Assembly: GCA_002104935.1 (NCBI GenBank)
Contig: MCGT01000035.1
Span: forward strand, 186,001-250,000
Reading direction: 5' to 3'
DNA length: 64,000 nt
DNA from: Hesseltinella vesiculosa
Lineage: Eukaryota > Mucoromycota > Mucoromycetes > Mucorales > Cunninghamellaceae
In this document: one piece after another, positions 1 to 8,697 of the stretch
How the letters are laid out: each line of letters starts with the position of its first letter
Numbering within the stretch: the first letter of the stretch is position 1
Program-made: the position numbers and the translations under genes
Notes under the pieces: generated by a model
Databases searched by the model: none
What the model was told of the DNA's origin: nothing
Seen by the model: the letters and a program-made list of their open reading frames with translations, nothing else

Positions 1-2249
1 AGGTTGAAAAAAGACGGAAAAGAAACGGGACCAAATAGCTTGAATTGCCCAAAGAAAAAGATTATGGGCCGACACGCATCGCTTTTTTTTTTTTTTTTTT
101 TTTTTTTTGCCGACAGCATCGCATGACCCTTTGACTGGAATGATGAAACGCTTTAAACCAAAACCGAAAAGGAGAAGTGAAGGAGAGAATCATATCATAG
201 GTCACAAAATAGTCGAGGAGGGGAAGTGTTTGCGGTGTACCTGACCTTGGCCATGAATAAATTTCAGTGGATGAACCAAATCGGACGAGCCACTGACACA
301 CGCTAGGCAATCAATGATCTGTTGGTCGAGTTGGCTTGCCTTCATCATCTGTGACATTGATTAATGTGTTCACGACATAGAGAAGGCTGGACTATGGATT
401 ACTCACAACCCATTGTCTTCGGCCAGGAATCGAAGGTAGGCTCAGAAATTAATATTTTTCTTCATTTTGATAAAAAAAAAATCAAATGCTCATAGTATCT
501 TTGGTTGATCAGATCGTTTTCAAATTTTGTATGGGTGTGCAAATGTGTGAATGACGATGGTGTATTTTGAAAATAATCAATCGGTTCAACCGATTGGTTT
601 GCCCACTAAATAAATATTTATCTATGGCTCAAAAAATAAACGGGCTTGCCCCAAATGTTCGATTATTGTCATTAACTTCCTCACTGGCTGTCAGTCTGGG
701 AGTTATAATAAGCTTCGCATGCCTCTCTCACTCTTTATCAGAATGACCTGTGAATTTGCATTTTTAATGAATCAATGTTCTGGTTTTGTACTACGGTAAC
801 TTTCTGAAAAGTCAGAGATGGAGCAGTGACGGCTGGACTTGGATTTTCCATTTGGACACGTTAAAGTGAAGGGATCCCCTAGAGAGAAATCTACCACCAC
901 GCTAAAAAAAAACTGATACCTAATCCACTGAAATTTGAACTCTCTGCCAATATGAATACAATTTTTCTGGTTTTTTTTTTTTTTTGTCATAACAGGTTGG
1001 CGACAAGCGAAGGAAACTACCCCTATCATGAAGGCCCTCCATAGGCAATTCAAGAAAGGATTGGTGTTCACGGTTTCATCAGTGATGCCTTATCCAGGGG
1101 GTATCTTAATCCAAGTCCTGGAGCAGATGATGACAAATTTCATGGATAATGCACCGATGACAAAGAGTTCATTCTGGTTATGGTGGTACAAAATCACGAG
1201 AGTAAAAATGAATAAAAGGTCAACGAGGGTAGCTTATAAAATAAACAGTCGATGTCAACAAGTCTCTTCTCCCTAAAAAAAAAACAGCAATGAACTTTTC
1301 TTTTTGCAAGCCACGCAAACACACAAACTCTGAAAACATCTCACCGTCGCAATGCACAACCCAAGATTCTTTGAGAGTGCGCATTTTCAACCGAGCTCTC
1401 CGCGAATGTGCAATTTTCCTTGATTCCAACACCACCCGACATAACCTTTAATCCACTTTGATTTTTCTACCTGCCAAATATCCTTCTAGAATATTACGTT
1501 GGGCTTTACCCCATTTTTATAAGCGGTTCCAGAATAAATCACAAGTGTCGCACAAGAACGCAAAACGTCGCCGTTTTCAAAAATAAAAGCGCCATGAAAA
1601 GCAAAAATTAAATGGAGTACAGAAATACCATTATAAAGCAGTCATTCTTCAGCTAAAGTGATCAAACGTCGAGCAAAAACAATCAATGGGACTACAATTT
1701 CATTAGTTTCAACTTGATGTAATAAGATGTATGGGAAATGAGATAGTGTATTGTGTGAAAGTTTGGGCTTATAACTAGGCTCTTAGTCTTAGTCGACAAA
1801 TACTTCTGCTTCCTCGGAGGCTGTGCGAAAAGGAGTCACTAACTGAAAACTTCAGTGTCTCATAAAAAAAAGCTGGAGTCTTGATGATTACATACAAACC
1901 GTAACTTAATTCTCAATTATTTTTTTTACCTGTTCCCCCCCTTTTTTTTATTTCTCTTCCAAAGATTTACTGTTTGAGTGGCCACTGCCAGTGACATCGA
2001 TCTCCGCTAACGCCGCTTATAAAAAAAAAAAAAAAAAAAAAACTGCGGTAGCCGTCTTTTGTGGTGATCCATGGACTCATGATTTTGGTGTAAATGAATT
2101 TATTGGTATAGAAATGAGAAGAACTAATGAAGGTGCGAATGTAAGCTAGCTTATGGTGGTTGGTGAATCTTCCGATGTACTGTAAATATGAGAGAGAGGG
2201 TATTCTTTGCGATTATACAAAACAAGGACAGAGTATGAAGCAGCTATAC
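1..2249. other. Left flank without a supported gene
   Basis: I see no convincing complete gene here. It holds homopolymer runs (poly-T near 84-108, poly-A near 2020-2041), one diverged copy of the dispersed GTTGCCCAGCC-type module at about 521-612, and two heat-shock-element-like inverted pairs (TTCTAGAA near 1483, TTCCAGAA near 1527). An open stretch from about 1008 follows a plausible 3' splice site (ATAACAG) and reads like a protein exon up to about 1230, but nothing joins to it and I do not recognise it. The 3' flank of the minus-strand gene at 2250-2432 ends here, with an AATAAA-like signal (complement) near 2099-2104. Confidence 0.4.
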
Positions 2250-2432
2250 TTAAAAACGTAGGGTAGAGAACGAAGCACGGTCAAACAGCGCCTGGATAGC
2301 ATTGCCCTTGGGGATCTTTTCTTCAACCTTCTTGGATCGAATGGGTTCCCTTGGAGCCTTCTCAGACGGAGCAGTAGGAGCTTTGGGAGCGACACGATTA
2401 GCAAAAATATTTAAAGAGTTCTTGAATGACAT
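2250..2432 (-). CDS. Small amphipathic-N-terminus protein (singleton, 60 aa)
   Basis: Intronless gene of 60 aa. It starts MSFKNSLNIFANRV, which keeps the hydrophobic positions 3, 7 and 10 and a basic residue at 13 as in the rest of the locus. It ends NAIQALFDRASFSTLRF, a diverged type 1 tail (compare VQDALVGRVSYFTLRA). The linker is rich in Pro, Lys and Glu rather than Ser. A TATA-like element (complement of TTTTATAT) lies near 2490-2497, about 60 bp upstream of the ATG, the usual spacing in this cluster. It lies just outside the large inverted repeat, so it is single copy here. Function unknown. That it is coding is supported by both conserved ends. Confidence 0.7.
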   Translation of the reverse strand: MSFKNSLNIFANRVAPKAPTAPSEKAPREPIRSKKVEEKIPKGNAIQALFDRASFSTLRF

Positions 2433-3734
2433 TATTATTTTAGGTGAGTTGAATTGATATTTTTTTTGGATTCAGGTTCCTCGCCTCCCTTTTTATATGT
2501 TTTGAGAGATCGATTTGCTGCCATTGTCTTGGTGCAACCAGTCGAGTTTGTCATCCGCCGAGATTCCCCCAGTCATTTGTCAGCCAGCACAGCCCCGCGG
2601 TGACCTCATTGGCCGATGCGTGAGTCAGCATAGAAACGCATCCAAGAGCTTCGTTTTCTCTAACAGTGATAGACAGAGTATTATTTGTGCTTGCAATTTA
2701 TCATCATTCACTTTATTCAACTCTATGATTTTTGCACTGATTATCTTACCTGACATCGAGTTTGAAAAAAAACGAACGCTGTGTAACGTCTTTGAACCGG
2801 GTTGATGAGAAATTTTGTATCAGTTCTCAACATGAACGATGATGATGCTCATAAGTAATCGATCAGTGAAGGACAGCCAGCCAACTTGGCATCCATAAGC
2901 TGAGAATAAAACAGGGCTCTTCACCTGTTGGATAAGGACCTAAAAATTATGCAAAAATTCAACTCTCCATCGATCCTCACCAAATTTTGCATGGCACTTG
3001 TATATGATATATACTGTCCTTGGCTAAGCTCCTAGACTTCTATCCTTACTTTCTGCTGGCCTACGCTCCGATAAAATCATACCTTCCCTGCTAAAATCTG
3101 ACTGGATAGGAGTAAATGCAGCAATGCTGACCAATTCCTGGAGCGTCTACTTGACGTCAAATTTTGCATGATGGTAATAGATCGTGGACAATGATATTAG
3201 GTAAAATATTAGCTGTGTTGGATCACAAGGTGGAGAATTAGAGATATGGCGAGTTGCACTGTCGGCAGTCAAATTTTGGCTGGATCGACTCTGTTGACGT
3301 CGTGGGATTTCACGCTTCAAAATGCTGGATTTCTAGGGTTCTTTTTTTTATACCTTGGATTTACCGGTATGAATGCTTTTATTGAGGGGGAGGTGTTCCT
3401 GGTGATTTTGCTAGTCTCAACTGCATGGTTCAAACAGTTTCACAACATCTCTCTTGTGACCCTTATTTTTTTTTTTTTTTGCGGAAACTTGCACGTTTTC
3501 CACATAAAAACCGCTGGCTCTTCCAAGGTGTAATACTTCTGAAAGAAAACCTGCTCACTCACTCTCTCGCACATATTGCGGGGTTTGCATTCACCTGAAT
3601 TTATTGATGTAAAGATGGGAAATCAATGAAGGGTACTAGGGTACTAGTAAAGGTATGATTGATCTGGTGGTATGAGATGAAATAAGCACGTTGGGAATGG
3701 ATGCTTGTATGAAGCTCGGGAGAGTCAAAAAAAA
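2433..3734. other. Promoter of the 60-aa gene, dispersed module and R repeat
   Basis: The first 200 bases are the upstream region of the minus-strand gene at 2250-2432 and contain the triplet-rich element CTCGGCGG (complement, near 2558). A copy of the dispersed module lies at about 2807-2890. From about 2930 to 3600 runs the R repeat, also found at about 9960-10640 and inverted at about 22000-22650 and 29040-29690. It ends in the 3' flank of the group B gene. Open frames inside R are not preserved in a gene-like way and I call none. Confidence 0.5.
2930..3600 (+). repeat. R repeat, copy 1
   Basis: First of four copies of a noncoding block of about 650 bp that sits downstream of each group B gene. 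The others are at about 9960-10640 (same orientation), 22000-22650 and 29040-29690 (inverted). Recurring landmarks are CAAATTTTGCATGGCAC, CAAATTTTGCATGATGG and a 13-16 base poly-T run before a GCGGAAAC motif. It travels with the B-A-C block, so it may simply be amplified intergenic DNA rather than a mobile element. I see no terminal repeats or transposase. Confidence 0.7.
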
Positions 3735-3926
3735 TCAAATGCGTTGGATGTAGAAGGACACTTGCTCGATCATGGCTTCCTGTACATCAGGGATTTGCTT
3801 GTCTTGAGCGGTTTCCTTGGAGCCCTTTTTGGATAGGGCATCTGGGCTGTTGTAAGAGGCAGCGGAAGCAGATGCCTCGGGGCTGATACGCTTAGAGAAA
3901 ATTTTGACGATCTTGTTTAAAGCCAT
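3735..3926 (-). CDS. Small protein, group B copy 1 (63 aa)
   Basis: Intronless, 63 aa. N-terminus MALNKIVKIFSKR puts L3, I6, V7 and F10 on one helix face and K5, K8, K12 and R13 on the other. A Ser/Ala-rich linker follows, then a charged stretch and the type 1 tail PDVQEAMIEQVSFYIQRI. The start is fixed by conservation of MALN across the cluster. It is divergent from the group A gene at 4610 with a 683 bp shared upstream region. The protein is identical to the copies at 21608 and 28673. Function unknown; an amphipathic membrane-binding helix is inference only. Confidence 0.8.
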   Translation of the reverse strand: MALNKIVKIFSKRISPEASASAASYNSPDALSKKGSKETAQDKQIPDVQEAMIEQVSFYIQRI

Positions 3927-4609
3927 TTCGTTTGATGGAAAGAGAGTCTTGGATTGATTGAAGAGATGAGTACTTGATATATTATATTTTTTTATCCAGA
4001 AGATCAGGCCCCTCTTTTAAACGAATCTGGACTGTGTTGCAACTGCGGCACAGCCAAGCAAAATTGGCTCAACTCAGACTCCGCCAAACGTTTGGCATCT
4101 AGCGATTTTTTTTTCAGGGACGAAGCTCTGGAGCAAATCAACACAGAAACAAACACTTTTGAGCGCCATCAGCTCCTAGTAATGAGGAAAACATACAATT
4201 TCTTTTAATTTGTATCAATTCCTCGATCTATGACGCCCTGGGGCCCCTGGCTGACATTGTTCTTCTCTCTAAGAAAGGCGCGGCAGCCAAGCGAATGGCT
4301 TCTTGGAAAATGTCATCACGGCCAAGTCAAATTGATTGCTTGAATGGTCATTGCATGTCAACTTTATTTTTTGTCCATTTTCAATGCCACCTCAGTTGTG
4401 GAGAACAATTTTTTTTCCAAGCATGCCAAGCATGCCGAGGTAGGACAAACAAGTCGGATCGGAGTTCAGCCAAGGCCAGGGTCGCCACACTTCGTCACAC
4501 AAGCACAAACCTCGGGTAGAAAAAAAAAAGTATAAAAGAAACTGGATCGAGTGACGAAGAAAGTAAAGAACATCATCTCAATACTTCAATTCAAGATACT
4601 TCTAAGAAA
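3927..4609. promoter_or_regulatory. Divergent B/A promoter region (4 copies in window)
   Basis: Shared upstream region of group B (leftward here) and group A (rightward). Further copies are at 10994-11660, 20941-21607 and 28006-28672. On the B side there is a GGCGGAGT box (complement; 21449-21456 in the third copy, 159 bp before the B start). On the A side are the tandem AAGCATGCCAAGCATGCCGAGG-like repeat (about 22 bases, two GCATGCC units), then CGGATCGGAGTTCAGCC, and TATAAAAG at 4531-4538, 79 bp before the A start. Protein factors are unknown. Confidence 0.6.
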
Positions 4610-4774
4610 ATGGCTCTGAACGATTTCGTTAACAGACTTACCAAGCGCTCTGGCTCTGCCTCTTCTGCCTCTTCTACCAAGACCAACAAGGACTCTGACA
4701 GCTCCACACGAGTCAAGAAGACATCCAAGCAACCTGCTTTGCTAGTCCATGTGCCTCTTCATACTCTCCACTAG
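4610..4774 (+). CDS. Small protein, group A copy 1 (54 aa)
   Basis: Intronless, 54 aa. It starts MALNDFVNRLTKR with L3, F6, V7 and L10 on the predicted hydrophobic face. The linker is Ser/Thr/Lys-rich, and the tail is QPALLVHVPLHTLH, which aligns without gaps to the type 1 tail QDALVGRVSYFTLR. This copy differs from the others by Ala for Gly near residue 17 and Asn for Lys near residue 26. TATAAAAG is at 4531-4538. An upstream in-frame extension seen in some copies is not conserved, so the MALN start is chosen. Function unknown. Confidence 0.75.
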   Translation: MALNDFVNRLTKRSGSASSASSTKTNKDSDSSTRVKKTSKQPALLVHVPLHTLH

Positions 4775-5388
4775 TCTCATTCTAACCAAAGTGCTATATC
4801 TCGGCACCAATGCCAAATCATCCTGACATACCCTCCCCCACGCATCACATCACATCATCAATCCTAATTTAATGACATTGCATCTTACCATCATAAATCC
4901 AAATAGACATGAACAATAAACTTCATAATAACGATTTTGATTAAAAAAAAAAGGAGTGTATAGGCAAACCAAAAAATGGATGCTGTCATTTTCCAGCACG
5001 CCGAGTAAAATGAAAGCGCAGCCTTTGAGAAGTCTACCTTCCTCTAGCATTGTAGCACCTTATATTGGAACCTTGATATTATATCTATTGAAACACCTCA
5101 ACATCCATCAGTTGTCTGCTATTCTTGACAGCAAGGGAGACATGTCATGATGACGTTTACGCGCAAACCAAAGACGCTTGTCTCTGAAAAAACTGGCTTT
5201 GATGGGCAAATGTGATTGAATCTCCGGTCTGAATCATTTAATAAGAAGCACCTTTCGGTTTTTCACGTATAGAATTAATGACATTGATTTATTTAAATGC
5301 AATGAATGAGATGATTGATGCAGTCATGATTGTTATGATGGTATGGAATGAATGCATGTGGTGATCTGTTTGCGACGAGGCAAAAAAA
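4775..5388. repeat. Convergent A/C 3' spacer (7 copies)
   Basis: Noncoding spacer of about 610-645 bp between the 3' ends of a group A and a group C gene. Other copies are 11826-12470, 13511-14155, 16781-17425, 18466-19096, 20131-20775 and 27210-27840. AATAAA signals serve each gene (on the A side AACAATAAACTTCAT near 4913; on the C side AAATAAAT in complement near 5290). Copies differ by small substitutions and indels, including a roughly 13-20 bp insertion around ATGCATGCAGTGG near the C gene in some copies. I see no further gene. Confidence 0.6.
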
Positions 5389-5553
5389 TTAAATGCGAGA
5401 GATGAAGTAAGGAACTTTGCCGACCAAGGCATCTTGCACTACAGGCGTTTTCTTGCCATGGTTGGAACTGCCAGAGTCTTTCTTGGGGGCAGAGGATGCA
5501 GACAAAGTGCTAGCGCGCTTGGCAAAGCTGTTCATGATCTTGTTCAAAGCCAT
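5389..5553 (-). CDS. Small protein, group C copy 1 (54 aa)
   Basis: Intronless, 54 aa. N-terminus MALNKIMNSFAKR, linker STLSASSAPKKDSGSSNHGK, tail PVVQDALVGKVPYFISRI (type 1). The TATATAAA box (complement) is at 5634-5641, 81 bp upstream. About 170 bp upstream lies GGCGGAGT followed by a CCG-N6-CGG element, both conserved in group C. It diverges from the group D gene at 6266 (712 bp apart). It is identical in its coding part to the mirror copy at 27045-27209. Function unknown. Confidence 0.8.
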   Translation of the reverse strand: MALNKIMNSFAKRASTLSASSAPKKDSGSSNHGKKTPVVQDALVGKVPYFISRI

Positions 5554-6265
5554 TTTTTGTTATGTCCTGAGTTGATTTCTTGAGTGGATGAGTGAATAAC
5601 GAATAAAAAAAGTAAACACCTCCTGCCAGCCTTTTTATATATTTTTGGAATTTTGTGATCCGCGACCTCGGCAGTTGGTTACGCTCAGACAAGACAAGCC
5701 GAAATCGCTCACTCTGAACTCCGCCAAAAATTTATAAGCTGGCAGAATTTTTTTTTCAGGGACTGAATCAGCATTAAAAACAAGTCAACGTGTTTACGCG
5801 TATTCTCAATGTTACCAATCTCGCATCTGCAAGCCTTCATGGATTTGGATTGGAAAAGCGAAACGAACACTGTCTTTGGGGTTTCTAATTTTCACATCAC
5901 AGGTCGGACTCATGGACAGATAAGGTCATATTCGAAAGTGCTAGTATTGCCCGGAAAATTCCCCCTTGATACCATTCTGTTTGAGCATGGGCTGCGTTGT
6001 TTTTGTTCATTGGCGTTGCTTCCGCACGGTTCTTTTTTCACCCAAGCATGCCGCAGGTGAGGCAAAACTCGGATCGGAGCTAAATCTGACAAATGCAATT
6101 CTCATTGGCGGAAACCAGCCAGGGCCACCGCAACTCGGGTGACACGAAAGCAAATTCCAAAAATATACATGGGCCGAGTGATATAAAAGAACATCCGATC
6201 GAAAAAAAAAAATTCTTCAACTCAATCATCTCAAGAACTCACATCAATACCCTCAGATATCAAAA
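5554..6265. promoter_or_regulatory. Divergent C/D promoter region (3 copies)
   Basis: Shared upstream region of group C (leftward) and group D (rightward). The inverted copies are 15906-16615 and 26333-27044. The C side holds TATATAAA, CCG-N6-CGG and GGCGGAGT. The D side holds a GCATGCCGCAGGTGAGGC element near 6047, CGGATCGGAG near 6071, ATTGGCGG and TATAAAAG at 6182-6189. In the 15.9 kb copy the D-side TATA is changed to TATAGAAG. Confidence 0.6.
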
Positions 6266-6424
6266 ATGGCTTTGATCAAGATCTTTAACAAGTCCTCCAA
6301 GCGTGCCAGCACTTTGTCTGCTGCCTCTTCATCCAAGAAAAGCTCTTCAAAGAATGCTCTGAAGCGCCCAGAGGTCCAAGATGCCATGATCGGTCAAGTT
6401 TCTTATTTCATCCTCCGCATTTAA
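6266..6424 (+). CDS. Small protein, group D copy 1 (52 aa)
   Basis: Intronless, 52 aa. It starts MALIKIFNKSSKR (hydrophobic L3, I4, I6, F7), has a very Ser/Lys-rich linker, and ends PEVQDAMIGQVSYFILRI (type 1 tail). TATAAAAG at 6182-6189 lies 77 bp upstream. Inverted copies are 15747-15905 and 26174-26332. The high Lys/Arg content makes the product strongly basic. Function unknown. Confidence 0.78.
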   Translation: MALIKIFNKSSKRASTLSAASSSKKSSSKNALKRPEVQDAMIGQVSYFILRI

Positions 6425-6718
6425 TGTCTTCACCCTCTTGACGTCTCCAATCTCGGTCTGTTTGGCAGGCTCATCACCCTCTCATACACTCAGCCATACA
6501 CAGGCACATCTCTTTTGTTCATAGCATTGCATTTATACACCCAAACCACATTGTATAGATAAATATCATCATTATTTTATTTTTGAACGCATGAAATAAG
6601 CATAGACGACAGTGACGCGGCTCATTTGCTTGACTTGGAAAAAGAAGGAAGCTAATGTAATTTTTTTAACGCGCTAAGCGAGACATCAAAGCGAATCTGG
6701 TGGTCATCAGCTTGTTTC

Positions 6719-6763
6719 AAGGACGCTTTAGTTGGTCGCGTCTCCTATTTCACGCTCCAAGCT
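6719..6763 (+). pseudogene. C-terminal remnant of a group G-like gene
   Basis: The 15 codons read KDALVGRVSYFTLQA, matching the end of the group G gene at 15041 (QDALVGRVSYFTLQA), but no start codon, N-terminal half or promoter precedes them and the stop codon is replaced by a poly-T run. DNA directly upstream (CAAGCTGATGACCACCAGAT in complement) is the same junction found at about 15459-15480. So a gene was cut by a rearrangement. A 3' flank with AATAAA near 6861 follows. Confidence 0.75.
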
Positions 6764-7747
6764 TTTTTTTTTTTTTTGATACCACTCTGCCTCGGCAGCT
6801 ATTCCTACAACATATCATCAGCTTGCCTTTACATACACATTCTTTGGACAACGTCATCTCAATAAAACGCACGCAAACATCTCTGATCATGTGCTACCTT
6901 TGTACAAAATTTGATGTGAACGGATGGCAATCGGGGGTTTGATGATTCTTTTGAGTATTTCTTTGGTACACGTTTGCTCCCTGAATCAAATTCTGACAAT
7001 CAAGAATACTAAAACAAACATTTGGGGCTGCTATTGGCGCGATCTGCAGAACGTATTTTGATCTGGTGCGAAGGTCAAGACCATCTTTGGCTTGAGAAAC
7101 TCGCCTTATGTTGTACCAAATTGACAAAAAAAAAAAAAAAGTGATGGCTTTGAGCAAAGCAAAAGAATGAACAATTACGGCACTCGGTATTCCCGCGTGA
7201 TCTCTCACCGCAGTACTAACCAAGCCGTACGCTGCTTATCTGCAGAGATCGAACGGGATCTGGATTTTTCAACGTCGTATGGCCGTAACATAAAAGTAAA
7301 AGTCACGTGACTTCCGCAATCTAATTCGGATGTTTTCGGCAACTGCGGCGGCCGAAATGCCGGAAGGATTGGGCCAATAGAATTATGCTAGTGAAGCAGA
7401 GCCATTCCTTTTTTGGTCTTGCCAACACTTTTCACTTCACAACCAAAGCATTCAGTAGCATAACCAATTGCTTCGGTTAGAAACCTTGTGCATAGACACT
7501 CATACGTACACGCATACACACACACACAAAGAAGGGAGACAATAGTTCCAGGAAGAGCTCTATCTGCTCTTGCGCCCACTTGTTTTTTTTTCTTAGTTTT
7601 TTTGCCTTTATTTAGATTGAAAATGTATATGCGATGAAGAATGGATGTGATGAAGTACTGTATATTTGATCTAAATATACGAGCAGGTAAAAGAAGGTGG
7701 GATGTGAATGGATACCATAGGCAATACGTCCTCTTTAAAATAAAAGA
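6764..7747. other. Intergenic DNA in the left arm, no gene called
   Basis: It contains the 3' flank of the truncated G-like gene, a poly-A run near 7126-7140 and a CA-rich run near 7500-7526 (mirror at about 24851-25834). A short frame at 7144-7170 begins MALSKAKE and stops after 8 codons. It resembles a family start but is too short to call. Confidence 0.4.
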
Positions 7748-7906
7748 CTAAGCACGCAGGGTAAAGTATGACACGCGCCCAGCCAAGGCATCTTGCACCA
7801 CAGGTCGATTGACTTGCTTGGCTTTGTTGGTGTTCTTATTGATGGATCCAGACACAGCTGATTCTGCAGCCTTGGTAAGCTTGTTAGAGACAGCGTTCAA
7901 AGGCAT
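7748..7906 (-). CDS. Small protein, group E copy 1 (52 aa)
   Basis: Intronless, 52 aa. It starts MPLNAVSNKLTK rather than MALN, keeps L3, V6 and L10, and lacks the Arg after Lys12. The linker is Asn/Lys-rich and the tail is PVVQDALAGRVSYFTLRA. TATAAAAG (complement) at 7977-7984 is 71 bp upstream. An in-frame upstream ATG extending the frame lies between the TATA box and this start, so the MPLN start is chosen on conservation. Divergent partner is the group F gene at 8527. Identical mirror copy at 24692. Confidence 0.75.
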   Translation of the reverse strand: MPLNAVSNKLTKAAESAVSGSINKNTNKAKQVNRPVVQDALAGRVSYFTLRA

Positions 7907-8526
7907 TTTGTTTTGTGATGGTGTTTTGAATATGAGGCAGGAATGTTTTTTTTTTTCGTGGCTAATCGTATGCCACCTTTTATACACTTTCCTTGTTTTA
8001 CAATTTTATGATCCTGTGTTACCTTTATTCATTCTCCATTTGTCATCTAGGCTCTTTGCCTTCACATTTGTCATCTGGGGTAGAAGAAAAAAAAACGCGA
8101 AGAAAAATGCTCGATACCAATGTTATTAAAAAGCACTAAAGTCATACCAAGTGCAACAGTAACAGCGTCAAACACCCCGCTATATCGAAGAAAATGATTG
8201 TTCTAGTTTAGATGAGTGTTTATGATGGAGTGGTGTTTTTTTTAAAAAAAAAAGAAGGATGATTTGGAATTTTATGAATATCGTCTTGCTCCTGTTTATT
8301 CAAAGGAAACATGATTTAATTACTCTGATCCCTTAAGCTTGTGAGTAGGCTGTGCCAGCTTACAAATAGGCGCTGTCCAAGTGACATAACAAATTTGGCT
8401 AGTTACACCGAGGTTCGGGATCGTATCAACCACCAAATATAAAAGAGAGATGATCAGCTCTTCCTGAAAAAAAAAACGCCCCAATTCATCCTCTCAACTT
8501 CAATAAATCAAGAATCTCTAAAAAAA
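7907..8526. promoter_or_regulatory. Divergent E/F promoter region (2 copies)
   Basis: 620 bp between group E (leftward) and F (rightward); the inverted copy is 24072-24691. E side: TATAAAAG in complement at 7977-7984. F side: TGTGCCAGCTTACAAATAGG near 8353, CCG-N5-CGG at 8408-8418 and TATAAAAG at 8438-8445. The TGTGCCAGCTTA element recurs upstream of group C and of the gene at 33709. Confidence 0.6.
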
Positions 8527-8697
8527 ATGGCATTGATCAAGATCATCAGCAAGTTCTCTAAGAATGGTAGCTCCAGCATTGTCACTTCTTCCAAGAATGA
8601 CTCAAACAATCTCACTCGACCCAACAACACGTCCAAAAAGCAAGTTAAAGAATCCCTAGAGGCTCGCTATCACTACTTTTCCATTGGGCGCATGTGA
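8527..8697 (+). CDS. Small protein, group F copy 1 (56 aa)
   Basis: Intronless, 56 aa. N-terminus MALIKIISKFSKN with L3, I6, I7 and F10; Ser/Asn-rich linker; type 2 tail LEARYHYFSIGRM, which keeps the R-x-x-YF spacing of type 1 tails. TATAAAAG at 8438-8445. The gene at 33709 shares the tail almost exactly but has a different linker. Mirror copy 23901-24071. Function unknown. Confidence 0.78.
   Translation: MALIKIISKFSKNGSSSIVTSSKNDSNNLTRPNNTSKKQVKESLEARYHYFSIGRM

Noticed and set aside
391..432. Possible first exon MDYSQPIVFGQESK followed by GTAGG
   Set aside because: Sequence after the putative intron is the dispersed module and no continuing frame is recognised.
7144..7170. Short frame MALSKAKE that looks like a family start (mirror at about 25430-25456)
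   Set aside because: It stops after eight codons, has no tail and no TATA box at the usual distance; chance or a tiny relic cannot be told apart.
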